From Microbacteriaceae bacterium (lineage in GTDB: Bacteria; Actinomycetota; Actinomycetes; Actinomycetales; Microbacteriaceae), in contig CANCKM010000005.1 in assembly GCA_947378555.1 (NCBI GenBank), forward strand, positions 1-45,887: a stretch of DNA of 45,887 bases, written 5' to 3'. This document shows positions 1-9,100 of the stretch, in pieces. The stretch's first letter is position 1, and each line of letters opens with the position of its first letter. The notes under the pieces are model-generated. The model was not told the DNA's origin. It worked only from the letters and a program-made list of their open reading frames with translations, and ran no database searches. The position numbers and the translations under genes were made by a program.

Positions 1-814
1 GAAGCGCTCCCTTATAGGTAACCCGAGACTTGCAGTTAGCTACAGCGTGATCAACAAACAAGCGATGTTCGAGGTGCTGCCCGGCGTCGGCAAAATAGAC
101 ACCTAGCAATTCCGCATCTCCACCCGGTGCGGTGAAGCTAGCCGATGGAGTCACCCTTACGGTTTGGCCACCGAGGGTGACCGCAACGTGGCGAAGCTTT
201 GAGTTGCGACCAAGCTTGGCTAGCTGAGCCGAAGCGTGTACCGATTTTGAGTTCCAGTCTTGAATGCTTACGACGGTGAGCTCCGCTTCATCGCCGACCA
301 GAATCTCGATATTTTCGGACAAAATAGCGTCGCCTCGGTGGTCAAGGATTACCGTTGCCTTCGAGTGGCGGCCGGCATTCAGGATGAGGTGAAGAGCACT
401 TGGCTCCATGCTCTCTGAATTGATCACCAGTTGAATGTCTTGATCGGCCACGTACTCCGCTGGCAGGTCGATTAGGTAAGCGGCTTGGGCAGAACCCCAG
501 GCGGCAGCGCTTGGGCGATCTTCTGGCAGACCGGCAGCTCCGAAAAGCGCGTGGTCTGGGTTCACCCAGGAGGTTTCTAGATCGGCTGGACCCGTGAACG
601 AGAGATCGCCTGAGTACTCCTCGAGCTGATCGGCGTCGAGACCACGAAGCTTGTCGGCCTCAAGGTAGCGCCACTGCTCTTCACGCTTGGAAATCGGAGC
701 GAAGTCGCTGACGTCGGCCGATCTCAATCTCTCAGATCTGGTTTGAATTGGAACGCCCGCGCCATGGCTGTGCGCAGCCAGTCCGTGTTGGGCTGTCTGT
801 GTTTGTGTTGTCAC
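1..814 (-). CDS. sufD: SufD, Fe-S cluster assembly scaffold subunit (partial, C-terminus off the left edge)
   Basis: SufD is the partner of SufB and SufC in the SufBCD complex that assembles iron-sulfur clusters in the cytoplasm. I translated 271 residues from this strand; the frame stays open to the window edge. The part near the edge (LFVDHA, then C-K-S-R-V-TYKG) matches the conserved beta-helix core of the SufB/SufD family. The GTG start shares one base with the sufB stop (TAGTG), so the two genes are probably translationally coupled. The protein begins with a short polar Thr/Gln-rich stretch before the family-like segment (ISKREEQWRYL). sufC, sufS and sufU would be expected further left. 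The SufB/D family is certain. SufD rather than a second SufB follows from its place directly after sufB. Confidence 0.9.
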   Translation of the reverse strand, partial: MTTQTQTAQHGLAAHSHGAGVPIQTRSERLRSADVSDFAPISKREEQWRYLEADKLRGLDADQLEEYSGDLSFTGPADLETSWVNPDHALFGAAGLPEDRPSAAAWGSAQAAYLIDLPAEYVADQDIQLVINSESMEPSALHLILNAGRHSKATVILDHRGDAILSENIEILVGDEAELTVVSIQDWNSKSVHASAQLAKLGRNSKLRHVAVTLGGQTVRVTPSASFTAPGGDAELLGVYFADAGQHLEHRLFVDHAVANCKSRVTYKGAL

Positions 815-2232
815 TAGCCGACAGCACCTTCCATTTGCATTTCAATGAGCTTGTTGAGTTCCAGTGCGTATTCCATTGGCAACTCTTTTGCGATTGGCTC
901 GATGAATCCACGAACAATCATGGCCATGGCTTCGTCCTCTGCCATACCTCGAGACTGCAGGTAAAACAGTTGTTCCTCGCTAACGCGCGAGACCGTTGCC
1001 TCGTGCCCCATCGAAACATCATCTTCGCGGACATCCACCATTGGGTAGGTGTCCGAGCGAGAAATGGTGTCGACCAAAAGAGCATCGCAACGCACGGTGT
1101 TAGCCGAGTGGTGAGCACCCGGGTTGACGCGAATTTCGCCGCGGTAAGAGGTTCTGCCGCCACCGCGAGCAATCGACTTGGAAATGATTGACGAGCTGGT
1201 GTGAGGTGCCAAGTGGATCATTTTGGCTCCGGCATCTTGGTGCTGACCCTCGCCGGCAAATGCCACCGAAAGGGTTTCACCGCGGGCATATTCGCCAGCC
1301 AAGATAACCGATGGGTACTTCATGGTCACCTTGGACCCAATGTTTCCATCAATCCACTCCATGGTGGCACCCTCATGAGCGATTGCGCGCTTGGTGACCA
1401 GGTTGTAAACGTTGTTCGACCAGTTCTGAATCGTGGTGTAGCGAACCCGGGCGTTCTTTTTGACAATGATCTCGACCACGGCCGAGTGCAACGAATCCGA
1501 GTTGTAAATCGGGGCGGTGCAACCTTCAATGTAGTGAACGTAGGATCCCTCATCGGCGATGATGAGTGTTCTTTCGAACTGACCCATGTTCTCGGTGTTG
1601 ATTCGGAAGTAGGCCTGAAGCGGGATTTCAACGGTTACTCCCTTTGGCACGTAAACGAAAGATCCTCCAGACCAAACGGCAGTGTTCAGCGCAGCAAACT
1701 TGTTGTCGCCGGCCGGTATGACGCTGCCGAAGTATTCCTTGAACAACTCGGGATGCTCTTTGAGCGCGGTGTCGGTGTCAAGGAAGATGACGCCCTGGCG
1801 TTCCAGCTCCTCGTTGATCTGGTGGTAAACGACTTCCGATTCATACTGCGCGGCTACACCGGCGACGAGTCTTTGACGTTCGGCCTCTGGGATTCCCAAC
1901 TTCTCGTAGGTTGCCTTGATGTCGTCGGGCAGTTCTTCCCAACTTCCGGCCTGCTTCTCGGTGGACCGAACGAAGTATTTGATGTTGTCGAAGTCAATGC
2001 CTGAGAGGTCTGCTCCCCAAGATGGCATTGGCTTGCGCAGGAAGTACTCGTAGCCCTTCATCCGGTTCTGAAGCATCCATTCGGCTTCGCTCTTCTTGTC
2101 GGATATGTCCTTGACAACTGCTTCGCTGATGCCTCGTTTCGCGGTCTTACCGGCAGCGTCGGAATCCGACCAGCCGAACTCGTAAACACCAAGACTGTCT
2201 AGCTCTGGTCGCTCGATTATAATATCGGACAC
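814..2232 (-). CDS. sufB: SufB, Fe-S cluster assembly scaffold
   Basis: SufB (472 aa) is the scaffold subunit of the SufBCD complex on which Fe-S clusters are built, energised by the ATPase SufC. Visible family features are the YVPKGV segment, the TTIQNW motif, the C-terminal VRCDALL motif with the cysteine implicated in cluster assembly, and GHEATVS. The start is GTG, chosen because a strong ribosome binding site (AAAGGAGG) lies 6 bases upstream. It is the first gene of its operon and faces ctaA across 242 bases. Many actinobacterial suf operons start with the repressor gene sufR; none is present here between sufB and ctaA. Length is typical of the family. Confidence 0.97.
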   Translation of the reverse strand: MSDIIIERPELDSLGVYEFGWSDSDAAGKTAKRGISEAVVKDISDKKSEAEWMLQNRMKGYEYFLRKPMPSWGADLSGIDFDNIKYFVRSTEKQAGSWEELPDDIKATYEKLGIPEAERQRLVAGVAAQYESEVVYHQINEELERQGVIFLDTDTALKEHPELFKEYFGSVIPAGDNKFAALNTAVWSGGSFVYVPKGVTVEIPLQAYFRINTENMGQFERTLIIADEGSYVHYIEGCTAPIYNSDSLHSAVVEIIVKKNARVRYTTIQNWSNNVYNLVTKRAIAHEGATMEWIDGNIGSKVTMKYPSVILAGEYARGETLSVAFAGEGQHQDAGAKMIHLAPHTSSSIISKSIARGGGRTSYRGEIRVNPGAHHSANTVRCDALLVDTISRSDTYPMVDVREDDVSMGHEATVSRVSEEQLFYLQSRGMAEDEAMAMIVRGFIEPIAKELPMEYALELNKLIEMQMEGAVG

Positions 2233-2474
2233 GCAGAACCTCCTTTAATTTTAGAAGCATTTTGGAAAGACTATGCAGTTGCGGTCATCTCATCACAGTT
2301 GTGAGAACCTGACCGGTTCAAACTTCATTCCCCGCGAAACTCGCGGATTCTTCGTGTAAGACTTGTTGAGAAGAAGATGGCCTCGTTGCCTAAATAACGC
2401 TTTGAACCTGCCTTAACTTTACTTCAGGCATTGTTCAGAACAAAGTCCCCGAACGGTCTCGAAAGGCAAATTTT
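2233..2474. promoter_or_regulatory. Divergent sufB / ctaA promoter region with three inverted repeats
   Basis: This 242-base gap must hold the promoters of both sufB (leftward) and ctaA (rightward). On its sufB side it has three consecutive inverted repeats: TCACA-GT-TGTGA (2293-2304), GAACC-TGACC-GGTTC (2305-2319) and CCGCGA-AAC-TCGCGG (2332-2346). They are 60 to 115 bases upstream of the sufB start, a usual place for operators. I could not name a convincing -35/-10 pair for either gene. A possible ctaA promoter is TTGAGA, 18 bases, CTAAAT at about 2368-2397, which is weak. No regulator can be assigned from sequence alone. Confidence 0.4.
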
Positions 2475-3416
2475 TTGACTGATGCAAAAGAAAACTCAAA
2501 CCGCTCCCTAATCGGCCGAGCAGCCGAGTTCCTCTTTTCAACAAGATACCTTCGTGCATTCGCTTGGGCCTCTCTCGTGAGCCAGATTCTCATAGTTGTA
2601 ACCGGTGGCGTGGTGCGCCTGACCGGTTCTGGTCTCGGATGTCCGACCTGGCCCAAATGCACCGCCGAATCGTTAGTCACGGTTCCGGAGATGGGTTTGC
2701 ACGGAATCATTGAGTTTGCCAATCGCATGCTCACGTTCGTGCTCGTCATCATTGCCGTTGCTACCTATGTATCGGTCAGGCGACTGGTTCGTGAAAAGCG
2801 TCGCGGTCTGCACGCACCGGCGCTCTGGTTAGGGCTCGGAATCCCGATGCAGGCGGTTCTGGGCGGCATTACTGTCCTAACCAAACTGAACCCTTGGCTG
2901 GTTGGGGCACACTTTGTGCTCAGCGCCGTAATGATCTGGCTTGCAAGCCTTCTGCTGTTCAGGGTTTACGAGGCGAAGCCCGAAGCCGACTCTCCCCTGG
3001 TCTCGCGGCTAGCAACCCCAACGTTTGTGGTCGGGCTGATTGCCGTTCTCGTCGGTGTTCTTGTGACCGGGGCTGGGCCACATTCTGGCGATGCCGACAC
3101 CCCCAGAAACGGCCTTGATCTAGAGATTTGGCAGCATTTCCACAGCTATCCCGGGTACCTGATGTTTGCGCTCATCGTTGCTAGCGCATTTGTCACCTTC
3201 CGCGCCGCTAATTTGAGAAACCTCCGCTCTTGGTCGCCAGCTCGCAAAACCATCGCACTGCTTTTGCTGGTGACCGTCGGTCAAATCATCATAGGAATTA
3301 GCCAGGCTCGACTTGGCGTGCCTGCGCTTTTGGTGGGATTCCACATGCTTGGGGCTTCGATGCTGGTGTCGCTGCTTTCCCTGCACTGGCTGTTCGCAAG
3401 AGCCAAGCGTGGCTAG
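2475..3416 (+). CDS. ctaA: Heme A synthase (COX15/CtaA)
   Basis: This 313-residue polytopic membrane protein oxidises the heme O methyl group to give heme A, the cofactor of aa3-type cytochrome c oxidase. About eight hydrophobic helices are visible. The likely heme ligands are His76 (in GLHGIIEFANR), His146 (GAHFVL), His221/His223 (QHFHSYPG) and His290 (GFHMLG). A cysteine pair, Cys56 and Cys62 (GCPTWPKC), corresponds to the loop cysteines of Gram-positive CtaA. The start is a TTG with a weak AAAGG upstream, so the exact N-terminus is less sure. The gene overlaps the photolyase gene by 8 bases; its pathway partner ctaB lies just beyond on the opposite strand. Confidence 0.95.
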   Translation: MTDAKENSNRSLIGRAAEFLFSTRYLRAFAWASLVSQILIVVTGGVVRLTGSGLGCPTWPKCTAESLVTVPEMGLHGIIEFANRMLTFVLVIIAVATYVSVRRLVREKRRGLHAPALWLGLGIPMQAVLGGITVLTKLNPWLVGAHFVLSAVMIWLASLLLFRVYEAKPEADSPLVSRLATPTFVVGLIAVLVGVLVTGAGPHSGDADTPRNGLDLEIWQHFHSYPGYLMFALIVASAFVTFRAANLRNLRSWSPARKTIALLLLVTVGQIIIGISQARLGVPALLVGFHMLGASMLVSLLSLHWLFARAKRG

Positions 3417-4800
3417 AGTCATCTGGTTTCGCCGAGACCTAAGGCTGCAAGATAATCCGGCTCTGAATGCGGCTCTTCGAGGGGCAGAGCAAGATGGCGA
3501 TGGCTCTGTCATGGCTTTTTATGCGATGGATAACGGTTTCTTCAACAGTCTGGGTGGCGTCAGGCAGCACTCGCTGGCCGCTGGCCTGCGTGCGCTGAGC
3601 GCATCCATCGCTGACAAGTTGCAGGTGCGGCATGAGCCGGCCTCAGTTGCCGTGCTCGAGGCTGCGCGCCTGATTGCAGCCAAGGTCGTACATGCGGCCG
3701 AAGCCTTTGACCCGCAGGGAGTCGCCGAGCAAAATGCGGTTGGTGAAGCCTTGGCCGCCGAGGGTATTCGGCTCAGTCTGACGGGAAGCTACTATGCGGT
3801 GAATCCGGGTAGTGTGCGCAAGGGCGACGGCACCAACTATCGGGTTTACACACCATTCTTTAGGGCTTGGGCCGACCTCGCCCAGGAATCCCCCGTGGCG
3901 CTCTGGCAGGGAAACACGAGCTGGTACGAAAACGGCGACTTCAATCAGGGTGTTCCGGTGGCAACCAAAGAGGCCCCATTTGAAGTTGTTGCCGGCGAGG
4001 AGTACGCACTGGCCACCTGGAGGCGTTTCAAGAAACGCGCCTTGGCCGGTTATTCAGATGATCGCAACCGAGCCGATATGTCTGGAACCTCGAGGTTAAG
4101 TTCTGCCCTGGCCCACGGCGAGATTCACCCGAGGACCCTGCTCGCCGATTTGGGCGATAGCTCAGGTGAGATCGTATTTCGCAAGGAGATTGCTTGGCGC
4201 GAGTTCTATGCCGACGTCCTTTGGCACAATCCGCAATCTGAAAAAGACTATTACGAGCCTCGCTTCCGAGCTATGCGCTATGACACTGGGAAGCTGGCCG
4301 AGCAACGGCTCACCGCTTGGCAAGAGGGTAAAACGGGCTATCCAATGGTTGATGCAGGAATGCGGCAGCTGTTGACTGAAGGCTGGATGCACAATCGAGT
4401 GCGCATGATCGTGGCATCGTTTCTGATTAAGGACCTGCATCTCGAATGGCAACGGGGGGCTGCTTGGTTTGAGCAGAACCTCAGCGATTTTGACCCGGCG
4501 TCCAACTCGCACGGCTGGCAGTGGACCGCCGGTTGCGGCACCGATGCCTCGCCGTACTATCGAGTTTTTAATCCGATTCTGCAGGGTCACAAATTTGACC
4601 CCGCGGGTGATTATGTGCGCAAATACATTCCCGAGCTTCGCCACATTGCTGGCGGGGCCGTGCATGAGCCTTGGGTTCTGCTAGACGGACTGAGCCACGG
4701 CTACCCGGAGCCAATAATTGAACACTCGGCCGAACGTAATGAGGCGCTTGCTCGACTCGAAGAGCTAAAAGTGCAAGAGCGGGTCGATGGCAACCGCTAG
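3409..4800 (+). CDS. phr: Deoxyribodipyrimidine (CPD-type) photolyase
   Basis: This photolyase/cryptochrome family protein (463 aa) uses light to split UV-induced pyrimidine dimers. The N-terminal alpha/beta antenna domain starts at once with [16 protein letters not shown]. The C-terminal FAD-binding domain carries [20 protein letters not shown], and the run [15 protein letters not shown] followed by PYYRVFNP, all hallmarks of class I enzymes. I place the start at GTG 3409 because the conserved sequence begins there. An ATG 96 bases upstream lies within ctaA and would add unrelated residues. It overlaps the end of ctaA by 8 bases and converges on ctaB with a 36-base overlap, so it is probably cotranscribed with ctaA. 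A cryptochrome-like role cannot be excluded. Confidence 0.93.
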   Translation: MARVIWFRRDLRLQDNPALNAALRGAEQDGDGSVMAFYAMDNGFFNSLGGVRQHSLAAGLRALSASIADKLQVRHEPASVAVLEAARLIAAKVVHAAEAFDPQGVAEQNAVGEALAAEGIRLSLTGSYYAVNPGSVRKGDGTNYRVYTPFFRAWADLAQESPVALWQGNTSWYENGDFNQGVPVATKEAPFEVVAGEEYALATWRRFKKRALAGYSDDRNRADMSGTSRLSSALAHGEIHPRTLLADLGDSSGEIVFRKEIAWREFYADVLWHNPQSEKDYYEPRFRAMRYDTGKLAEQRLTAWQEGKTGYPMVDAGMRQLLTEGWMHNRVRMIVASFLIKDLHLEWQRGAAWFEQNLSDFDPASNSHGWQWTAGCGTDASPYYRVFNPILQGHKFDPAGDYVRKYIPELRHIAGGAVHEPWVLLDGLSHGYPEPIIEHSAERNEALARLEELKVQERVDGNR

Positions 4801-5685
4801 AAACAAAACGGTTAGGTAAGTTATTGAGCCGTGGAAGAGGCGCATCGGTTTCTTCACTTCGCCCTTCATCCCCTCGCGGTATAGCGTGTAGGACTCAAAT
4901 ACGAACCAGAATCCCCCGATAACGGCGACCGCGGTGTAAATCAATCCCATGTGCGCCGCCGGAATCAGCATCAGTGTTGACGCGAAGAGAGCCCAAGCGT
5001 AGAGGATGATTTGAACCGCAACCACTTTGTGCCCGCGCACAACCGGCAACATGGGCACACCCGCATCGGCGTAGTCCTGTTTATATCGCATTGAAAGCGG
5101 CCAGTAGTGTGGCGGAGTCCACAAGAAGATGATCAGGAACAGAATCCAAGCCGAAACGCTAACCTGGCCAGTGACCGCAGCCCAACCAATCAGCACCGGC
5201 ATTGCTCCGGCAGCCCCTCCCCAGACGATGTTCTGGGGTGTGCGGCGCTTCAAGAGCAGCGTGTAGACAAAGACATAGAAGAGGATGGCCGCCACCGAGA
5301 GAGCAGCGGCAACCCAGTTAACCAAGAAGCCAAGCCACAGCACCGAGGCGATACCGATTGCCCAAGAGAATACGTAGGCCTCGCGATTGCTGAGCTCGCC
5401 TGTAACGAGAGGGCGACCCTGGGTGCGACCCATGAGTTTGTCGATGTCGGAATCGATGTAGCAGTTGAACGCGTTGGCTGACCCGGCACTTAGGGCGCCA
5501 CCCACCAGTGTCGCGAGCACCAACCACAGGTTAGGCAAGCCCTGCTGAGCCAGAATCATCGTGGGAACAGTTGTGATTAGCAGCAGTTCGATGACACGGG
5601 GTTTGGTTAGCGCCAAGTAGGCCTTGGCTTTTCCAAGGGCACCGCGGCTAGCTGGCGCGGCAAAAGTTGGGGTTTCCGATTTCAT
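4765..5685 (-). CDS. ctaB: Protoheme IX farnesyltransferase (heme O synthase, COX10/CtaB)
   Basis: CtaB transfers a farnesyl group to protoheme IX to make heme O, the substrate of CtaA. The 306-residue protein has the UbiA-superfamily layout, with some eight or nine membrane helices and two polar prenyl-diphosphate loops. The first is N74-CYIDSDID (aspartates at 78, 80 and 82), followed by RTQGRPL. The second is [11 protein letters not shown]. The conserved [17 protein letters not shown] is also present. The ATG has a good AAGGA site just upstream. Its 3' end overlaps the convergent photolyase gene by 36 bases, so both C-termini are read from the same DNA. Upstream it diverges from tkt across 193 bases. 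Confidence 0.96.
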   Translation of the reverse strand: MKSETPTFAAPASRGALGKAKAYLALTKPRVIELLLITTVPTMILAQQGLPNLWLVLATLVGGALSAGSANAFNCYIDSDIDKLMGRTQGRPLVTGELSNREAYVFSWAIGIASVLWLGFLVNWVAAALSVAAILFYVFVYTLLLKRRTPQNIVWGGAAGAMPVLIGWAAVTGQVSVSAWILFLIIFLWTPPHYWPLSMRYKQDYADAGVPMLPVVRGHKVVAVQIILYAWALFASTLMLIPAAHMGLIYTAVAVIGGFWFVFESYTLYREGMKGEVKKPMRLFHGSITYLTVLFLAVAIDPLLHF

Positions 5686-5878
5686 TTCCTTAAGTCTAAA
5701 TCAACAACACTCCGGCTTATTCCGTGGTTTCGAAAATCCAACTGTTATAGACTTTTGAGGAACGGATTCGCCCTCTTGTGCGTTCCAAGAGTCGAGCTCT
5801 TATCCGTGTCTTTCGGGCGATGAAGCCTTACCGACAAAGAAAACACTCTTTAGCCGTAAAAAAAGAACAGGAGCTGTC
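5686..5878. promoter_or_regulatory. Divergent ctaB / tkt promoter region with tandem inverted repeats
   Basis: The 193-base gap separates ctaB (leftward) from the pentose phosphate operon (rightward). It has two adjoining inverted repeats: GGAACG (5759-5764) and CGTTCC (5781-5786), centres 22 bases apart, then AAGAG-TCGAG-CTCTT (5787-5801). TATAGA at about 5746-5751 could be a -10 element for tkt but has no good -35 partner. The tkt start itself has a clear AGGAG site. The repeats could be an operator for either gene; no regulator can be named from sequence. Confidence 0.4.
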
Positions 5879-7972
5879 TTGTCAGCATTCCAATGGACCG
5901 ACATCGATTCAAAAGCCGTAAACACCGCGAGGATCTTGGCGGCCGATGCCGTTGAGAAAGTTGGTAATGGGCACCCTGGCACCGCAATCAGTTTGGCTCC
6001 GGTTGCTTACCTCTTGTTTAACAAGGTCATGCGTCATGACCCATCGGATCAGTCTTGGCTAGGTCGCGACCGTTTCATTCTCAGCGTTGGTCACAGCTCC
6101 CTGACCCTATACAACCAGTTGTACCTGCACGGCTACGGGCTAGAGCTAGACGACTTGAAGGCCTTGCGCACCTGGGGCTCGTTGACTCCTGGTCACCCAG
6201 AGTTCGGTCACACCAAGGGAGTCGAAATCACCACCGGGCCGCTCGGTCAGGGTTTGGCTTCGGCAACCGGATTTGCCTACGCAGCTCGCTACGAGCGCGG
6301 AATGTTCGACCCTGCCGCCCCGGCTGGCACCAGCCCGTTTGACCACTTCATCTATGTAATCGCCGGCGATGGCGACATGCAAGAGGGTGTGACCAGCGAA
6401 GCCGCCTCATTGGCCGGCCACCAGAAACTCGGAAACCTAGTTGTTATTTACGACTCGAACCAGATATCCATCGAGGATGACACCAACATTGCCTTCACCG
6501 AGGATCTGTCGGCTCGCTACCGTGCCTATGGATGGCACACTCAGGTCGTTGACTGGAAGAAAACCGGCAACTATGTCGAGGACATGGAAGAGCTTTACAA
6601 CGCCATCCAGGAGGCGAAATCAGTCACCGATCAGCCTTCGCTGATCACCCTGCGCACCATCATCGGATGGCCTTCACCTAAAAAGCAGAACACCGGAAAA
6701 ATTCACGGTTCGGCTTTGGGCGCCGAGGAACTAGCCGGCCTAAAGGTTGCAGTCGGATTCGACCCGGAGAAGTCCTTCGATGTCGCGCCAGAAGTAATCG
6801 AGCACACCCGCGGCTATCAGGCAACCGCAGACAAGAACCGCGGATCATGGCAGGCCTCCTTCGATGCTTGGGCGAGTGAGAACGCCGAGCGCAAGCACCT
6901 GCTCGACCGTGTCATCAGTGGCGCTACCCCAGACGGTCTCGCTTCCGCTTTGCCGGTCTTCGAAGGTGGAGTTGAGGTTTCAACCCGCGCCTCATCGGGC
7001 AAGGTAATCAATGCGATTGCCAAGGTCATGCCAGAACTATGGGGTGGTTCTGCCGACCTAGCGGAATCAAACAACACCACCATTGAGGGTGCCAAGTCAT
7101 TCGTCCCTAGCGAATGGTCAACCCACGAGTGGACCGGTGACCAGTACGGTCGCGTGCTTCACTTCGGTATTCGCGAACATGCAATGGGTGCCATTTTGAA
7201 CGGTATCGTGTTGCACGGAAACACCCGTGCCTTCGGAGGAACCTTCCTAATCTTCAGCGATTACATGAGACCGGCCGTTCGTTTGGCCGCTCTCATGCAG
7301 ATTCCTTCGATCTTCGTTTGGACCCACGATTCGGTCGCTCTCGGCGAAGACGGCCCGACTCACCAGCCAATCGAGCAGATCGCTACCCTGCGTGCAATCC
7401 CTGGGCTGGACGTCGTTCGCCCCGGTGACGCCAACGAGGTTGCGTATGCCTGGAAGACGATGCTCGAGCGCCGTCAGGGCCCTGCCGGTATCGCACTCAC
7501 CCGTCAGAACATCCCGGTGTTCAAGCGTGGTGAAGCCGATGCAACCGGTGCCGTTTTCGCGTCTGCCGAGAACACCGCGAAGGGTGCCTACACCCTCGTC
7601 GATGCTGCCAACGGAAAGCCAGAACTAATCCTGATTGCAACCGGATCCGAGGTCCAGCTCGCAGTTTCTGCCCGTGAAATTCTCGAGGGCGAAGGAATCA
7701 GCACCCGTGTGGTTTCGGCTCCGTGTGTTGAGTGGTTCGACGAGCAAAGCGTTGAGTACCGCGAGTCAGTTCTGCCGGCTTCGATCCGCGCGCGCGTCTC
7801 GGTTGAGGCTGGGCTCGCGCTTGGCTGGTCCAAGTACATCGGTGGTTTCGGCCAGAGCGTTTCAATCGAGCACTTCGGTGCCTCGGCCGACTACAAGACC
7901 CTATTCCGCGAGTTTGGCATCACGGTCGAAGCCGTGGTCGCCGCAGCCAAGACCAGCCTAAAAAGCCTTTAA
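5879..7972 (+). CDS. tkt: Transketolase
   Basis: Transketolase (697 aa) is a thiamine diphosphate enzyme that moves two-carbon units between sugar phosphates and links the pentose phosphate pathway to glycolysis. The N-terminal domain has GNGHPGTA and the ThDP/metal motif GDGDMQEG ending in YDSNQIS. The middle domain has THDSVALGEDGPTHQP, and the C-terminal domain has VSAPCVEWF. Length is normal for the family. The start is TTG, supported by AGGAG 6 bases upstream. It is the first gene of a six-gene operon (tkt-tal-pgi-zwf-opcA-pgl), a common actinobacterial arrangement, with only 21 bases before tal. Confidence 0.98.
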   Translation: MSAFQWTDIDSKAVNTARILAADAVEKVGNGHPGTAISLAPVAYLLFNKVMRHDPSDQSWLGRDRFILSVGHSSLTLYNQLYLHGYGLELDDLKALRTWGSLTPGHPEFGHTKGVEITTGPLGQGLASATGFAYAARYERGMFDPAAPAGTSPFDHFIYVIAGDGDMQEGVTSEAASLAGHQKLGNLVVIYDSNQISIEDDTNIAFTEDLSARYRAYGWHTQVVDWKKTGNYVEDMEELYNAIQEAKSVTDQPSLITLRTIIGWPSPKKQNTGKIHGSALGAEELAGLKVAVGFDPEKSFDVAPEVIEHTRGYQATADKNRGSWQASFDAWASENAERKHLLDRVISGATPDGLASALPVFEGGVEVSTRASSGKVINAIAKVMPELWGGSADLAESNNTTIEGAKSFVPSEWSTHEWTGDQYGRVLHFGIREHAMGAILNGIVLHGNTRAFGGTFLIFSDYMRPAVRLAALMQIPSIFVWTHDSVALGEDGPTHQPIEQIATLRAIPGLDVVRPGDANEVAYAWKTMLERRQGPAGIALTRQNIPVFKRGEADATGAVFASAENTAKGAYTLVDAANGKPELILIATGSEVQLAVSAREILEGEGISTRVVSAPCVEWFDEQSVEYRESVLPASIRARVSVEAGLALGWSKYIGGFGQSVSIEHFGASADYKTLFREFGITVEAVVAAAKTSLKSL

Positions 7973-7993
7973 GAATTTAGAGAGAAGAATAAA

Positions 7994-9100
7994 ATGACCA
8001 GTCCCCTAGCTCAGTTAGCCGCAAACGGTGTCAGCATTTGGCTTGACGACCTGTCAAGAGACCGCATCACCTCTGGAAACCTGTCGGAGCTTATCTCCAG
8101 CCGATCAGTGGTTGGAGTAACCACCAACCCGACCATCTTTGCCGGTGCTCTTGCCAACGGAACAACCTATGGTGCACAGGTTGCCGAACTTGCTGCGACC
8201 GGGGTCTCACCAACCGAAGCGATTTTCGAAATCACCACCAAGGACGTGGCGGATGCCTGCGACATCTTTGCCGACGTTTATCAGGCCAGCGCCGGATTTG
8301 ACGGACGCGTTTCGATTGAGGTCGAACCGGGTTTGGCAAATGACACCGAGGGCACCGTCGCACAAGCCAAAGAGCTCTTTGCGAAGGTAAACCGCGAAAA
8401 CGTAATGATCAAGATTCCGGCAACCAAGCCGGGTCTGGCCGCAATCACCGCGGTCATCGGCGAGGGCATCAGCGTCAACGTCACCCTGATTTTCTCGCTC
8501 GAACGCTACCGCGAAGTTATTGAGGCTTACATCGCCGGACTTGAACTGGCGCAGAAAGCCGGTCACGACCTCTCAAAGATCCACTCGGTCGCCTCTTTCT
8601 TCGTGTCTCGTGTCGATACTGAAATTGACAAGCGCCTGGTTGCCATCGGCAGCGCTGAGGCGCTTGAGCTGAAGAGCAAGGCTGCCTTGGCAAACGCTCG
8701 TTTGGCCTACGAAGTTTACGTTCAGGAATTCGCTGGCGCTCAGTGGGATTCCCTTGTGGCCGCGGGTGCCAACCGCCAACGCCCGCTGATGGCATCAACC
8801 GGCGTCAAGGACCCCAACCTGTCTGACACCCTCTACGTCACCGAACTGGTTGCACCAGATCTCGTGAACACCATGCCTGAAAAGACAATGGAAGCCGTTT
8901 TTGACCACGGCGTTGTTCCAACCGACTCAATCACCGGCAACTACGAAGAAGCCCGCGCTGTTATGGCACAGGTCGAGGCGGCCGGAGTGTCGGTTTCCGA
9001 GGTCACCGAACTTCTTGAAACCGAGGGTGTCGACAAGTTCATCGTTTCTTGGAACGAACTGGTCGAGACAGTCGCCAACGCACTGGAGGCCGCAAAGTAA
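7994..9100 (+). CDS. tal: Transaldolase
   Basis: Transaldolase (368 aa) exchanges three-carbon units between sedoheptulose 7-phosphate and glyceraldehyde 3-phosphate. The catalytic Schiff-base lysine is Lys140 in NVMIKIPAT, and the N-terminal GVTTNPTIF motif of the TIM barrel is clear. Its length matches the longer actinobacterial type. The AGAGAAG upstream of the ATG acts as ribosome binding site. Its TAA stop is followed with no gap by the ATG of pgi in the same reading frame, so a single stop codon separates the two proteins. Fused transaldolase/phosphoglucose isomerase proteins are known in other bacteria. Confidence 0.97.
   Translation: MTSPLAQLAANGVSIWLDDLSRDRITSGNLSELISSRSVVGVTTNPTIFAGALANGTTYGAQVAELAATGVSPTEAIFEITTKDVADACDIFADVYQASAGFDGRVSIEVEPGLANDTEGTVAQAKELFAKVNRENVMIKIPATKPGLAAITAVIGEGISVNVTLIFSLERYREVIEAYIAGLELAQKAGHDLSKIHSVASFFVSRVDTEIDKRLVAIGSAEALELKSKAALANARLAYEVYVQEFAGAQWDSLVAAGANRQRPLMASTGVKDPNLSDTLYVTELVAPDLVNTMPEKTMEAVFDHGVVPTDSITGNYEEARAVMAQVEAAGVSVSEVTELLETEGVDKFIVSWNELVETVANALEAAK

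Noticed and set aside
1201-2004. 267-codon open frame on the plus strand, opposite sufB
   Set aside because: It lies wholly within sufB, which is unmistakable; the frame has no recognisable domain and no ribosome binding site and is a codon-bias shadow.
2293-2304. CRP-like site before sufB
   Set aside because: CRP-type sites are TGTGA-N6-TCACA; here the half-sites are in the reverse order with only 2 bases between, so the match is not a CRP site.
2305-2319. SOS (LexA) box at GAACC-TGACC-GGTTC
   Set aside because: Actinobacterial SOS boxes have GAAC and GTTC 4 bases apart; here they are 7 apart, and the neighbouring genes are not SOS genes.
3313-3408. Longer photolyase N-terminus from ATG 3313
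   Set aside because: The extra residues come from the last membrane helix region of ctaA in another frame and precede the normal family start.
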